Below, piece by piece: positions 25,512 to 34,889 of a stretch of 64,000 bases of DNA. Where the stretch lies: contig QZDW01000009.1 in NCBI GenBank assembly GCA_009917545.1, positions 1 through 64,000 on the forward strand. The letters run 5' to 3'. The DNA comes from a bacterium 1XD42-76. Lineage in GTDB: Bacteria; Bacillota; Clostridia; Lachnospirales; Lachnospiraceae. Each line of letters begins with the position of its first letter. Positions within the stretch are counted from its first letter, which is position 1. The translations under genes and the position numbers were made by a program. The notes beneath the pieces were generated by a model. That model had not been told where the DNA came from, did no database searches, and saw nothing but the letters and a program-made list of their open reading frames with translations.

Positions 25512-26897
25512 CTATTTCGCACTCAGGTACTCGTGAATTCCTCTTGCTCCGGCTCTTCCAGCTTCCATTGCAAGGATAACCGTAGCAGCACCCGTAACAG
25601 CATCGCCGCCGGCGAATACACCCTCTCTGGATGTCTTTCCGTTAGCCTCGTCTGCTACGATACACTGATGGCGGTTCGTCTCAAGCCCCTCTGTCGTAGA
25701 GGAAATGAGCGGGTTCGGAGACGTACCCAAAGCCATAATTACCGTGTCGGCCTCGATCGTAAAGTCGGAACCCTCGATCTCTACCGGACGCCTTCTTCCG
25801 GATGCATCCGGCTCACCCAGCTCCATCTTTCTTACGGTCAGACCGCTTACCCAGCCCTTGTCGTCCGTGTTGATCTCTACCGGATTCGTGAGAAGATTAA
25901 AGATAATCCCCTCTTCCTTTGCGTGGTGAACTTCCTCGGCTCTCGCCGGAAGCTCCTTCTCGCTTCTGCGGTACACAATATGTACTTCTGCACCAAGGCG
26001 GAGCGCCGTCCTGGCAGCATCCATCGCCACGTTTCCGCCGCCGACGACCGCGACCTTCTTACCGGCAACGATCGGCGTATCATAATCATCGCGGAAAGCC
26101 TTCATGAGGTTGCTTCTTGTCAGATATTCATTGGCAGAAAATACACCGTTGGCGTTCTCTCCCGGGATTCCCATGAACTTGGGAAGTCCGGCTCCGGAAC
26201 CGATAAATACTGCCTGGTAGCCCTCGTCGTCCATCAGCTCGTCGATGGTAACGGCCTTGCCGATGACTACATTCGTCTCGATCTTTACGCCAAGCTTTCT
26301 CACATTGTCAATCTCCGGCTGTACCACGCCCTGTTTCGGCAGACGGAACTCCGGGATCCCGTATGTAAGAACTCCGCCCGGCTCGTGAAGGGCCTCAAAG
26401 ATTGTGACCTCATAGCCAAGCTTTGCCAGATCACCGGCGCAGGTCAGGCCTGCAGGGCCGGAACCGATCACAGCTACCTTCTTACCGTTCTTGTCTGCCG
26501 TTACTTCAGGAACAAAGCCGTTCTCTCTCGCCCAGTCGGCAACAAAACGCTCAAGCTTACCGATGGATACCGGCTCGCCCTTGATTCCGCGGATACACTG
26601 GCCTTCACACTGGCTCTCCTGCGGGCATACACGGCCGCAGACAGCAGGCAGGGCAGAAGATTTGGCAATGATCTTTGCCGCTTCCTCAAAGTTGTGCCCC
26701 TTTACTTCCTGAACAAATGCAGGAATGTCGATGCTTACCGGGCATCCCCCTGTACATTTCGCATTCTTACAGTTTAAGCAGCGCGCCGCCTCGGCGACTG
26801 CCTCTTCCTCATTATATCCGTAACAGACCTCCTGAAAATTGGCTGCCCTGACCTTGGGCTCCTGTTCTCTGACAGGCACCTTCTTCATTGCGTCCAT
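25512..26897 (-). CDS. nfnB: NfnB: large subunit of NADH-dependent ferredoxin:NADP+ oxidoreductase
   Basis: A 461-residue protein often annotated as glutamate synthase small chain (gltA). N-terminal cysteines 40, 43, 48, 52 and 87, 91, 97, 101 can hold two [4Fe-4S] clusters. Then come an FAD-binding GSGPAGLTCAG and an NADPH-binding VGGGNVAMDAARTA. There is no glutamate synthase large subunit nearby; instead the partner gene encodes the NfnA-type small subunit 132 bases upstream, so the electron-bifurcating transhydrogenase NfnAB is the better reading. That enzyme couples NADH and reduced ferredoxin to make NADPH. Start has GGAGG. Confidence 0.85.
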   Translation of the reverse strand: MDAMKKVPVREQEPKVRAANFQEVCYGYNEEEAVAEAARCLNCKNAKCTGGCPVSIDIPAFVQEVKGHNFEEAAKIIAKSSALPAVCGRVCPQESQCEGQCIRGIKGEPVSIGKLERFVADWARENGFVPEVTADKNGKKVAVIGSGPAGLTCAGDLAKLGYEVTIFEALHEPGGVLTYGIPEFRLPKQGVVQPEIDNVRKLGVKIETNVVIGKAVTIDELMDDEGYQAVFIGSGAGLPKFMGIPGENANGVFSANEYLTRSNLMKAFRDDYDTPIVAGKKVAVVGGGNVAMDAARTALRLGAEVHIVYRRSEKELPARAEEVHHAKEEGIIFNLLTNPVEINTDDKGWVSGLTVRKMELGEPDASGRRRPVEIEGSDFTIEADTVIMALGTSPNPLISSTTEGLETNRHQCIVADEANGKTSREGVFAGGDAVTGAATVILAMEAGRAGARGIHEYLSAK

Positions 26898-26936
26898 GAT
26901 TTATCCTCCATTTTAAGACGTTGTCAATCACTCTTC

Positions 26937-26953
26937 ATGCGCCTCCGGCGCAT
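26937..26953. other. Perfect small hairpin between nfnA and nfnB
   Basis: ATGCGCC-TCC-GGCGCAT in the 132-base gap between the two subunit genes. It may tune their relative expression; its short core recalls the ATGCGCC and GGCGCAT words of the dispersed repeat, but the flanks do not match. Confidence 0.4.
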
Positions 26954-27029
26954 AGGAATCACCTGCAGCTCTTCCGGATGCGGTGCAGCAAACACACCCG
27001 CGAACCGGTCCTGGCCGCTGCAATGATCT

Positions 27030-27917
27030 CTAGTTATCGCTGCACTGTCCGCAGCCGCCGTGATGGGTATCTCCCTCGCGGAGCTTAAGAAGCGCGCGGC
27101 CTTCCTCCGTACGGTACATCTGCTGACGTTTCATTGCCTCGTCGAAGTTGACGGCATGTCCGTCGAATTCCGGGCCGTCCACGCAGGCAAATTTAACCTT
27201 GTCGCCGACTGTAACACGGCATGCGCCGCACATTCCCGTTCCGTCTACCATGATCGGGTTTAAGCTCACGATCGTCGGCAGCCCGAGCTCCTTTGTCAGC
27301 AGACAGACAAACTTCATCATAATCATCGGGCCGATTGCAACGCAGACATCGTACTTTTTCCCCTGATTCTGAACCAGGTCCTTGATAACCTCTGTTACCA
27401 TACCCTTTCTCTCATAGGAACCATCATCTGTAGTCACATAGAGCGTCCCGGATACAGCTTTCATCTCCTCCTCAAGAATCAGAAGATCCTTTGTCTTGGA
27501 GCCCATGATGACATCTGCCTCGATGCCGTGCTCTTTTAACCATTTTACCTGAGGATAAACGGGGGCCGTGCCGACGCCGCCTGCCACAAACAGGTATTTC
27601 TTATTCTTCAGTACCTCCAAATCCTCTTTGACGAAATCGGACGGATTTCCCAGAGGGCCTACCACATCACAGAAGGAATCCCCTGTCTTCAGACCTGCCA
27701 TGCGCTCCGTAGATGCGCCGACTGTCTGGAACACGATGGTAATGTTTCCCTGTTCTCTGTCGTAATCGCAGATTGTGAGCGGAATCCTCTCGCCCTTTTC
27801 ATCAAGCTTCACGATTACAAATTCACCTGGCTGGCAGTTTTTCGCGATTCGCGGCGCTTTTACTACCATAAGATAGATCTTATCCGCCAGAATTCTTGCC
27901 TCTAAAATCGGATACAT
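27030..27917 (-). CDS. nfnA: NfnA: small subunit of NADH-dependent ferredoxin:NADP+ oxidoreductase
   Basis: A 295-residue ferredoxin-reductase-fold protein. It has an FAD domain (RIPLTICDYD), an NAD-binding GGVGTAPVYP and a C-terminal [2Fe-2S] site: Asp225, Cys230, Cys233 and Cys245 (DGTGMCGAC...C). Three cysteines and one aspartate is the ligand set known from NfnA of Thermotoga. This separates it from PyrK, which uses four cysteines. It is the first gene of the nfn pair; GGGAGG precedes the start. Confidence 0.87.
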   Translation of the reverse strand: MYPILEARILADKIYLMVVKAPRIAKNCQPGEFVIVKLDEKGERIPLTICDYDREQGNITIVFQTVGASTERMAGLKTGDSFCDVVGPLGNPSDFVKEDLEVLKNKKYLFVAGGVGTAPVYPQVKWLKEHGIEADVIMGSKTKDLLILEEEMKAVSGTLYVTTDDGSYERKGMVTEVIKDLVQNQGKKYDVCVAIGPMIMMKFVCLLTKELGLPTIVSLNPIMVDGTGMCGACRVTVGDKVKFACVDGPEFDGHAVNFDEAMKRQQMYRTEEGRALLKLREGDTHHGGCGQCSDN

Positions 27918-27991
27918 TTCCTATAACCTCCCATTTATGTTCAGGATGATTTTCCTGTATCTTAAGTGTATCATTTTCTGGCCGCAAAGGC

Positions 27992-28010
27992 AACCGGATT
28001 CGACCCGGTT
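27992..28010 (-). terminator. Possible terminator after dfrA
   Basis: AACCGG/CCGGTT stem with flanking GCAA/TTGC pairing, 30 bases beyond the DHFR stop on the minus strand. The U-run is poor. Confidence 0.35.
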
Positions 28011-28039
28011 TTGCAACAATTTCCGCTGCAATCATGTTT

Positions 28040-28561
28040 TCATTCCATCAGAGCGGAACATGCGCAGGCCTGTTTCCGTTTTTCATAACGTACAAACTCG
28101 TAGCAGATGTTAAAATACGTGTGCTCCCCGCTGTCTGCCGTGACCCGCCATTGCGGCTCCTCATCCAGATTCGGAAAAAAGGTGTCTGCCTCATACGCAT
28201 AATCAATGCGGGTAATGTGCGCGGTATCGCAGTATGGCAGAAACAGCCGGTAAATGGCACCCCCGCCGATCACGAAAATGTCCTCTGAAGGAAACTGTTT
28301 CAGGTAAGAGAGTACGCTGTCAATTTCATGGAAAACTTCTGCCCCCTTTTTCTGGAACGCGGGGTTCTGCGAAAGCACCACATTTTTCCGTCCGTAAAGC
28401 GGTTTGCCGCCGGGAAGGCTCTCCAGAGTTTTTCTGCCCATCACTACGATTTTTCCCATCGTCTCCTGCTGAAACAGCTTCTGATCCTCCGGAATGCTGA
28501 CGAGCAGCCTGCCTCCTTTACCAATCGCCCAGTTTTTGTCCACTGCTGCTATCAGATTCAT
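28040..28561 (-). CDS. dfrA: Dihydrofolate reductase
   Basis: A 173-residue DHFR, which makes tetrahydrofolate with NADPH. Typical motifs are MNLIAAVDKNWAIGKGG, the acid region IPEDQKLF, MGRKTLESLPG, and the cofactor-binding VIGGGAIYRLF. ATG at 28561 is chosen: it overlaps the stop of the preceding MBL-hydrolase gene as ATGA and has GGGAGG ahead. The pair is translationally coupled. thyA is not in view. The C-terminus is a little longer than usual (KQACACSALME). Confidence 0.93.
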   Translation of the reverse strand: MNLIAAVDKNWAIGKGGRLLVSIPEDQKLFQQETMGKIVVMGRKTLESLPGGKPLYGRKNVVLSQNPAFQKKGAEVFHEIDSVLSYLKQFPSEDIFVIGGGAIYRLFLPYCDTAHITRIDYAYEADTFFPNLDEEPQWRVTADSGEHTYFNICYEFVRYEKRKQACACSALME

Positions 28562-29427
28562 GCCTTTGCCTCCCTGCATTCTTTTTCCACCAGTCTCAAT
28601 GTAGCTGCCGCATTGAGGCAAAACGCCTCGCCCGGCTGCTCCTCCTCAGAGACAATGCCGTCATGGTAACATTTTAACATGGCCCGGATACGCTCCTCTC
28701 CGGTATTGTATGTTTTTATTATCGTCTCGATTTCCTCCCGCGTCCTCACCATGCACTCTCTGAGCCATTCCCATGTCTCCGGGAGCGGCCTGCCTTCATG
28801 AAGCCCGATATGCGGCACATAAAGCCGCCTGAAAGGAACCTGACGGAGCTTTTCGAGTGAATCCAGCGCCATCTGATACCCGACCATATAGCACGGCATA
28901 TACCAGTCCCCCTTGAATACGCCAATCGTCTCACTGGCAAATAAAATGTCATCATCCACCAGATATGAGAGCGAGCATTTCGTATGCCCCGGTGTTTCAA
29001 AGACCCTGATTTCATGGTTCCCGATGGTTAACATATCGTAATCTTTCACAACCTGATCCACAAAAAGGGCATTATCGTCGTATTCCGGCAGAGGCAGCCC
29101 GCCGATCCTGGCCGCATTTTCATTCAGGCCGCGTATTACGTCACGCACTGTGGGCTTTTCAAGCACACCGGCCGCATAACTGCCTGCGTACACACGAAGA
29201 TCCGGCCACTCCTTCCGCAAAAAAGGAATCCCCGACACATGGTCATAATGCGAATGCGACAGGATCACTGCATCAAGCGGTGCACCGTCAAGTTCATAGT
29301 GAAGTTTCTCAATCATCCGGCCTGCGCTGTAGGCCATACCGGCGTCGTACAGCACATTTTTCGTGCCTTTGATGAGGCATGCCGCCCGGCTCGAATCCCC
29401 GCTCACATTTACAATATAATCCTTCAT
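28558..29427 (-). CDS. MBL-fold metallo-hydrolase
   Basis: A 289-residue metallo-beta-lactamase-fold hydrolase. Metal ligands are visible in HSHYDH (residues 58-63), in TPGHTKCSL and in PHIGLHEG. The core resembles glyoxalase II-like or general MBL enzymes; the substrate cannot be deduced. The last 60 residues are an added helical part. ATG at 29427 (MKDYIVNVSG) follows AGAGGA; the longer frame with extra cysteines has no ribosome site. It is the first gene of a two-gene unit with DHFR. Confidence 0.85.
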   Translation of the reverse strand: MKDYIVNVSGDSSRAACLIKGTKNVLYDAGMAYSAGRMIEKLHYELDGAPLDAVILSHSHYDHVSGIPFLRKEWPDLRVYAGSYAAGVLEKPTVRDVIRGLNENAARIGGLPLPEYDDNALFVDQVVKDYDMLTIGNHEIRVFETPGHTKCSLSYLVDDDILFASETIGVFKGDWYMPCYMVGYQMALDSLEKLRQVPFRRLYVPHIGLHEGRPLPETWEWLRECMVRTREEIETIIKTYNTGEERIRAMLKCYHDGIVSEEEQPGEAFCLNAAATLRLVEKECREAKA

Positions 29428-29610
29428 TTTTATCTTTATCCTCTCTGCCTGTATCAATGCGCAATTCATAAAGTACCGGCATTCAGGCATGATATCATGC
29501 GCTGTCATGGGACTCCCTCTGTCCGCGCATGCATATGCCAGTTCACAATTTTCCATGCAAAAAGGGACACAGGAACATTCCCCGCATCCCTCCGTACACG
29601 TCCGGCGCCG

Positions 29611-30969
29611 CTACTCACTCTCGGCTGGTTCCGGACGTGGTTCTGTCTTTGTCGCCATCACGGTTCCTATCACTTTATTCTCTGCCTTTACGATGCTGAA
29701 CCGGTATCCGCCTGCCTCCACATGGGCCTTCTCATCCTCTTCGGGCAGATGGCCGAGACGGGATATCAGAAATCCGTTCAGGGTATCAAAATTATTCCTG
29801 TCGTCCTCCTCAAATTCCATCCCGAGGGCGTCCTCCACATCCTCCAGGGATGTCATGCCGGACAGCTGGAAGCTTCCGTTCTCCCTGACTACGATATCCG
29901 GCTCTTCCTCGTCATATTCATCCATAATATTGCCGACGATCTCTTCCAGAATATCCTCCATCGTAACGATACCGGCTGTCTGACCATACTCATCTATCAC
30001 GATCGCCATATGTATCTTCCCGGACTGCATCTCCTGGAACAGGGCGTTGATATTCTTCTTCTCCGGAATAAAATATGCCTCGCGCAGCAGCCCCTCCATC
30101 TGCTTCAGCGGCTTGTCCGGCATATGCTGCGCCTCGGCAAAGGAGAACACATCCCTGAGATTTAAGATACCGATCATATTGTCAATATCCTCTTCATAGA
30201 CAGGAAACCGGGAATTGTTTGATTCGTTGAGGATAAAATCAACTGCTTCACGAAAGGGCATCTCTCCGTCGAGCGCCACAACACTCTTCCGGTGCGTCAT
30301 GATATCCGAGGCCACTTTGTCATCAAATTCGAAAATGTTGGTAATCATCTCCGCCTCGCTGGCCTCGAGAACGCCCTGGTCATGGCCTTCATTTACCATA
30401 TACATGATGTCTTCTTCTGTGACCTTATCATCCCTGGCATGAATATCAATGCCCATAAGCTTCAAAATCCCATAGGATACCCCATCAACCACCCAGGTGA
30501 TGGGAAAGAGGAATTTCATCAGGACCAGCACCAGAGGCAGGGTACGGTAGCAGAAACGGGCCGGGCTCTTGCCCGCCATACGTTTTGGGATCACGATACC
30601 GATACATGTCAGGAAAAATGCCATTAAAATGAGTGCCAGCACATAGGCCGCTGTCACAGTCAGGGCAGGCGGCAGGCTTGGCACGCGGGCAAACAGGCCC
30701 TTACACTGTCTCACCACCCAGGCCATCGAAAATGCACCCAAGGCCAGGGTTAAAAGACTCGTCACCAGTTGATTGGTACGAATAAACAGATACGGATTCT
30801 CCTGAATCTGCAGAAGCTTTTCTGCCTTCTTATCGCCCTCGTCGCGATTGTCCTCCAGCGCACTCGTATTTAACGCCTGCACTGCCGCACCAAAGCCATA
30901 CAGCACAGAGAACAGCACAAGTGCTCCTGCCATCAGTAAAAATCCTATCCACGAATTACCATCGTCCAT
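29611..30969 (-). CDS. CNNM/CorC-type transporter (hemolysin family)
   Basis: About 452 residues: an N-terminal CNNM membrane domain (residues 1-190, three or four helices), a pair of CBS domains (about 215-335; DIMTHRKSVVALD, MIGILNLRDVF, AIVIDEYGQTAGIVTMEDIL), and a C-terminal CorC domain (GMTSLEDVEDALGMEF, TLNGFLISRLGHLP). The family exports or regulates Mg2+ or Na+. ATG at 30969 is preferred, although the AAGGAG site is 14 bases away; a GTG 5 codons upstream overlaps that site. Confidence 0.9.
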   Translation of the reverse strand: MDDGNSWIGFLLMAGALVLFSVLYGFGAAVQALNTSALEDNRDEGDKKAEKLLQIQENPYLFIRTNQLVTSLLTLALGAFSMAWVVRQCKGLFARVPSLPPALTVTAAYVLALILMAFFLTCIGIVIPKRMAGKSPARFCYRTLPLVLVLMKFLFPITWVVDGVSYGILKLMGIDIHARDDKVTEEDIMYMVNEGHDQGVLEASEAEMITNIFEFDDKVASDIMTHRKSVVALDGEMPFREAVDFILNESNNSRFPVYEEDIDNMIGILNLRDVFSFAEAQHMPDKPLKQMEGLLREAYFIPEKKNINALFQEMQSGKIHMAIVIDEYGQTAGIVTMEDILEEIVGNIMDEYDEEEPDIVVRENGSFQLSGMTSLEDVEDALGMEFEEDDRNNFDTLNGFLISRLGHLPEEDEKAHVEAGGYRFSIVKAENKVIGTVMATKTEPRPEPAESE

Positions 30970-31202
30970 GAAAAAACAGTTCACTCCTTATATTTCTTGT
31001 GTATTTACGAAACCGGAATCTCCCTGATAAACTCTGTCAGCCACAGGGAAACATACCACACGAACAACAGTTTCCCCGGCACATCGGGCATACCGGAACG
31101 GATGCCGCACTTTTAGCGGCAGGTTTCTATAGTAATATAGCATTGTTGTCCTGATTCGTCAACATCTAACCGCAGATCTGCCGCAGTCCTTCCTACAGCG
31201 CC

Positions 31203-31550
31203 TTATGTATCCAGCTCCAGACTGATCTTCAGCGCATGGTCCACCCGCTTCTGCAGCTCTCCGTCAATATGGCATATTTTTTCTCTCAGCCTCTGCTTGT
31301 CGATCGTCCGAAGCTGCTCTAAGAGAATCACAGAATCCTTCACCATATCGCACTGCCTTGCATTCAGCTCGACATGGGTCGGCAGCTTCGCCTTGTTCAT
31401 TTTCGAGGTAATGGCGGCACAGATCACTGTAGGGCTGTGTTTGTTTCCAATATCATTCTGTATGACAAGTACCGGCCGCACGCCGCCCTGTTCCGAGCCT
31501 ACGACCGGCCGCAGATCCGCATAATAAATATCTCCGCGTCTGATAATCAC
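31203..31550 (-). CDS. mazF: MazF/NdoA-type endoribonuclease toxin
   Basis: A PemK/MazF-family toxin that cuts mRNA, with the standard features [39 protein letters not shown] and [17 protein letters not shown] at 31550 gives the usual 115-residue length; an ATG 18 codons upstream with a weaker AAGG site is possible. In Bacillus the order is alr, ndoAI (antitoxin), ndoA. Here the gene follows alr directly and the 90-odd bases between hold no antitoxin gene. It is last of the rex-acpS-nnr-alr-mazF cluster. Confidence 0.9.
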   Translation of the reverse strand: MIIRRGDIYYADLRPVVGSEQGGVRPVLVIQNDIGNKHSPTVICAAITSKMNKAKLPTHVELNARQCDMVKDSVILLEQLRTIDKQRLREKICHIDGELQKRVDHALKISLELDT

Positions 31551-31697
31551 ATTCTCACTCTCCGCAATCGTTTTCAGGCTTCCCTGTACCGATAGTATTG
31601 ACATTATATGATTACCTTATGCAGAAAATCTGAGGAATGCACCTGGAAAACGCGTTTCGGCGGCTTCGGGTCTGTTTATAGCGACCGCCAGTAAACC

Positions 31698-32876
31698 TCA
31701 GTCCTCCTCGTAACAGCCGTCGTGGTGCGTCAGGAGTCCCATTTCACGCCCTCTGTATACATACACACGGGGGACGCGTTTGGAAATCAGGCAGGGAATC
31801 TCATAGTGGAAACGGCCGCTAAGCCTTGCCACCTCTTCCATCGTGATCTCTTCTCCGCCGTCGCTCCCGATAAGCGTTACCTCGCTCCCCTCCGAAGCCT
31901 CCGGGATGTCCGTTACATCCACCATCATCTGATCCATGCAGATCCGCCCGAGAATGCGCGCGCGCCTGCCGCAGATAAGGACAGAGCCGCTGCCGGACAG
32001 GCTTCTCGGATAGCCGTCCGCATAACCGACCGCCACCGTGGCGATGCGCATTGGCTGATCCGCAACAAACGTACCTCCATAGCTTACCGGGGTGCCGGGA
32101 GCAATCCCCTTTATATATGTAACCGTGCTTTTCCATTCCATTGCCGGTTCAATCGGCACTGCTGCCCGATCCACTTCATCGGAGGGGTAGAGGCCATAGA
32201 TCATGATTCCGGCGCGCACGGCGTCCAGATGCGAATCCGGCAAATCTGTGATTCCGGCGCTGTTGGCACAGTGGCAGAGCGGAATCGTGACCCCAAGCTC
32301 CTTAACCATCGCCGCAAATTCGTCAAAGCGTTTCAACTGTTCCCTGGCTGAGGTCTTATCCGTCTCATCCGCCCTGGCAAAATGTGTGAACATGCCCTCG
32401 ATTCCTACGCCTGGCAGAGCGGCAATCTTTCTCACCATTTCTGCCGATTCCCGGTCCGGCGTCAGGCCAATGCGGCTCATCCCTGTATCAACGGCAATAT
32501 GGATGCGTACCTCTTCCTTGTACAGGGCGGCAAAGGCCGACAGCTCTTTTGCCTCCTCATAGCGGAACACACACGGCCTGATATGATAGTGAAACAGTTC
32601 CCCGTACCTCGTTCTTGCAACAGGCCCCAGAACGAGAACTGCCTTTTTGATTCCGTGCCGTCTCAGCTGGAGCGCCTCATCCATCGTCGCCACCCCGTAA
32701 CCGACGACAAACCGGTCAATGATCTTGGCGACCGCTACTGCCCCGTGTCCGTAGCCATCCGCTTTCACCACCCCGATCATCTGGGTTCCGGGAGACAGGC
32801 GTTTCTGTATGGCCTCCATATTATCTTCGATCCTGCCCAGATAAATTTTTGCATATGCCCTTTCACACTGATACAT
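31698..32876 (-). CDS. alr: Alanine racemase
   Basis: A 392-residue PLP enzyme making D-alanine for peptidoglycan. The PLP lysine is Lys38 in GVVKADGYGHG. The second catalytic base is in PVSYGGTF, and the C-terminal beta domain is complete (GRICMDQMMVDVTD). Start has GGGGAGG. The first 14 bases overlap the end of nnr, so it is translated from the same operon. Confidence 0.95.
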   Translation of the reverse strand: MYQCERAYAKIYLGRIEDNMEAIQKRLSPGTQMIGVVKADGYGHGAVAVAKIIDRFVVGYGVATMDEALQLRRHGIKKAVLVLGPVARTRYGELFHYHIRPCVFRYEEAKELSAFAALYKEEVRIHIAVDTGMSRIGLTPDRESAEMVRKIAALPGVGIEGMFTHFARADETDKTSAREQLKRFDEFAAMVKELGVTIPLCHCANSAGITDLPDSHLDAVRAGIMIYGLYPSDEVDRAAVPIEPAMEWKSTVTYIKGIAPGTPVSYGGTFVADQPMRIATVAVGYADGYPRSLSGSGSVLICGRRARILGRICMDQMMVDVTDIPEASEGSEVTLIGSDGGEEITMEEVARLSGRFHYEIPCLISKRVPRVYVYRGREMGLLTHHDGCYEED

Positions 32877-34524
32877 GTAGAACCTCCCCGATATGATTCA
32901 GAATATCCTCACAAAGAACCGAATGAGCACCGCACTCTTTTGCCGCGCGCTCCCCTGCCAGTCCGTGAATATAGACGCCAAGCACTGCCGCGCTGCGCAT
33001 ATCCATACCGATCGAAAGCAGGCCGGCAATCACTCCGGACAGCACATCCCCCGAGCCGCCCTTTGCCAGAGCCGGGGAACCGCTCCGATTAACGAATACG
33101 CTTCCATCACCTGCGGTTGTCACCGTCGCCGCATCCTTGAGGACACAGACTGCGCCTGTCTCTGCCGAAAAAGCACTGGCTGCTTCTATGGGGCTGTCCT
33201 TGATTTCGGACACATCCGTTCCCGTCAGCCGGGCCATTTCAAGCACATGCGGCGTTATCGTCAGGCGTTCGGAAAACAACACCTTAAACTGCGGATGCAG
33301 GGCCGCCAGATTGATCGCGTCCGCATCCATAACGACAGGGACAGACGATTCCCGGAGTACGGATTCCACCATAATTTTTGCCTCATCGTCTTTTCCCAGG
33401 CCGGGGCCTATGACGATCACTCCGGCCCAGTCCATCTCCTGCCTCAAACGCTTCCGAAACTCCTCCGGGCGCTCCTCTGCCTCTTTCCTGTCAAATACAG
33501 ACAGGATGGCCTGCGGAAGCCGGCTCTGCAAAATGACCCTGTTTTCCTCCGCTGTGAATATTTTCACCATTCCGGCCCCGCAGCGATAAGCCGCCAGGGC
33601 GCTGAAATATGCGGCGCCTGCCATATTGACTGCGCCTGCAATCACCAGTACTTTCTTAAAGCTGCCTTTGTTGGCATCTGCCCGCCTTGCAGGCACGGCT
33701 AAAAGGTCCGAAGGCTCACAGGACATGACGCACCCAAAAGATATCCTGTCCGCTTTGAAGGCAGCGCCGGCGCCGATATCCGCCAGCAAAGGATTCTCTG
33801 CCTTTGGCGCAAACCCGATATCCGCCACCAGAAGCTTACCGCAGGCGGTACGGCCCGGAAACAGTGCCTGGCCCAGCTTCATTTCCCCAAAGGTCACCGT
33901 ACTGTCGGCCCGGACATGGCAGCCCATACTCTTTCCTGTGTCCGAGCTGATTCCGGAGGGAATATCCACAGAGACTACGAAAGCCTGCCGCTGCGCGCAG
34001 ATCAGGTCAATTAAGGTCTTATATGCCCCGTTTACCTCCCGCGACAGTCCAATGCCGAATACCGCATCAATTACCAGACTGCAGGGCTCTGTCCGGGCTG
34101 CCGCCTCTGCCCCCATAAAGGCTCCTGCATCACAGACGGAGATTCCGAGCCTCTGTGCGATCTCAAGCTGAGCCTGGAATTCTTCGCTGATATGCCCCAG
34201 GGAGCCGTGTTCTCCGGCAGTAACAACTACAGTCCTATATCCCCACAGATACAGGATTCTCGCTGCTGCAATCCCGTCTGCGCCGTTATTTCCCGGGCCG
34301 CAGACAGCCCACACGAGCGCCGGCTCTGCGGCTCTGGCCCGTCTTTCTGTCCGGCGCATGCCGCCATGCCCTGCCGGCAGCCCGTTTTCTTCCAGAATGC
34401 GTCTCGCCTCCGTCGCCACTGCCAGAGCCGCGCGCTCCATAAGCACCATCGACGGTATCTTATAGTATTCGATCGTCCGTCTGTCGATCTCCTTCATTTC
34501 CTTTGCACGCACCAGCCGCCTCAT
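32863..34524 (-). CDS. nnr: Bifunctional NAD(P)H-hydrate epimerase / ADP-dependent dehydratase
   Basis: A 553-residue metabolite-repair fusion. Residues 1-225 form the YjeF_N epimerase (MKEIDRRTIEYYKIPSMVLM, VWAVCGPGNNGADGIAAARI). Residues 255-550 form the dehydratase (VLIAGAVNMAGAAYFS-type segment, GPGLGKDD, DADAIN, ITPHVLEMARL, AKGGSGDVLSGVIAGLL). It repairs damaged NADHX and NADPHX. Both active-site regions look intact. A glycine- and arginine-rich insert (RRTERRARAAEP, about residues 57-68) is unusual. ATGA overlap joins it to acpS. Confidence 0.95.
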   Translation of the reverse strand: MRRLVRAKEMKEIDRRTIEYYKIPSMVLMERAALAVATEARRILEENGLPAGHGGMRRTERRARAAEPALVWAVCGPGNNGADGIAAARILYLWGYRTVVVTAGEHGSLGHISEEFQAQLEIAQRLGISVCDAGAFMGAEAAARTEPCSLVIDAVFGIGLSREVNGAYKTLIDLICAQRQAFVVSVDIPSGISSDTGKSMGCHVRADSTVTFGEMKLGQALFPGRTACGKLLVADIGFAPKAENPLLADIGAGAAFKADRISFGCVMSCEPSDLLAVPARRADANKGSFKKVLVIAGAVNMAGAAYFSALAAYRCGAGMVKIFTAEENRVILQSRLPQAILSVFDRKEAEERPEEFRKRLRQEMDWAGVIVIGPGLGKDDEAKIMVESVLRESSVPVVMDADAINLAALHPQFKVLFSERLTITPHVLEMARLTGTDVSEIKDSPIEAASAFSAETGAVCVLKDAATVTTAGDGSVFVNRSGSPALAKGGSGDVLSGVIAGLLSIGMDMRSAAVLGVYIHGLAGERAAKECGAHSVLCEDILNHIGEVLHVSV

Positions 34525-34889
34525 ACCGTTTCCCCCTCTCCTGCCGCTACTGCCATCGCGTATTCTTTCGTGTCGGAAATAGACACCTCAATGCGGCAGA
34601 TCCCGCGCTCCTTTGCCAGACTCTCTGCACGTCCATGCAGGTGTACAAAAGGCTTACCGAGCTGATCCCGGAGTACCTCAACATCGTGCGGTGAAAATTC
34701 GCGGAATCCTGTGCCGAATACCTTTGCCACTGCTTCCTTTACGGCAAAAGTGCCGGCCAGTACAGAGGGCCTCCCCCCTGCCTGCCGGCGCTCTTCCTCC
34801 GTATATACGCGCGATAAAAAGGCCTCTTTTTTACAGGCATGTTCTATCCGCTTTATCTCTATTAAATCACAGCCTATCCCCGTCAACAT
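34521..34889 (-). CDS. acpS: Holo-[acyl-carrier-protein] synthase
   Basis: A 122-residue phosphopantetheinyl transferase that activates acyl carrier protein. The Mg-binding aspartate lies in MLTGIGCDLIEIKRIE and the glutamate in AGTFAVKEAVAKVFGTG. Start overlaps the end of rex by 7 bases, and the stop overlaps the nnr start as ATGA. The length is normal. Confidence 0.95.
   Translation of the reverse strand: MLTGIGCDLIEIKRIEHACKKEAFLSRVYTEEERRQAGGRPSVLAGTFAVKEAVAKVFGTGFREFSPHDVEVLRDQLGKPFVHLHGRAESLAKERGICRIEVSISDTKEYAMAVAAGEGETV

Noticed and set aside
25341-26777. Plus-strand open frame of 478 codons
   Set aside because: Antisense to nfnB; long only because of the GC-rich codon pattern of the true gene.
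25512-26897. Glutamate synthase small subunit (gltD) as the name
   Set aside because: No large subunit is nearby; adjacency to an NfnA-type gene with the Asp/Cys3 cluster site favours NfnB.
26937-26953. Extra copy of the dispersed repeat
   Set aside because: Only the ATGCGCC/GGCGCAT words match; GAAAG start, TTCAGGGA core and AAGGTT end are absent.
29239-30165. Plus-strand open frame of 308 codons
   Set aside because: Lies opposite the MBL and CNNM genes, which have clear motifs.
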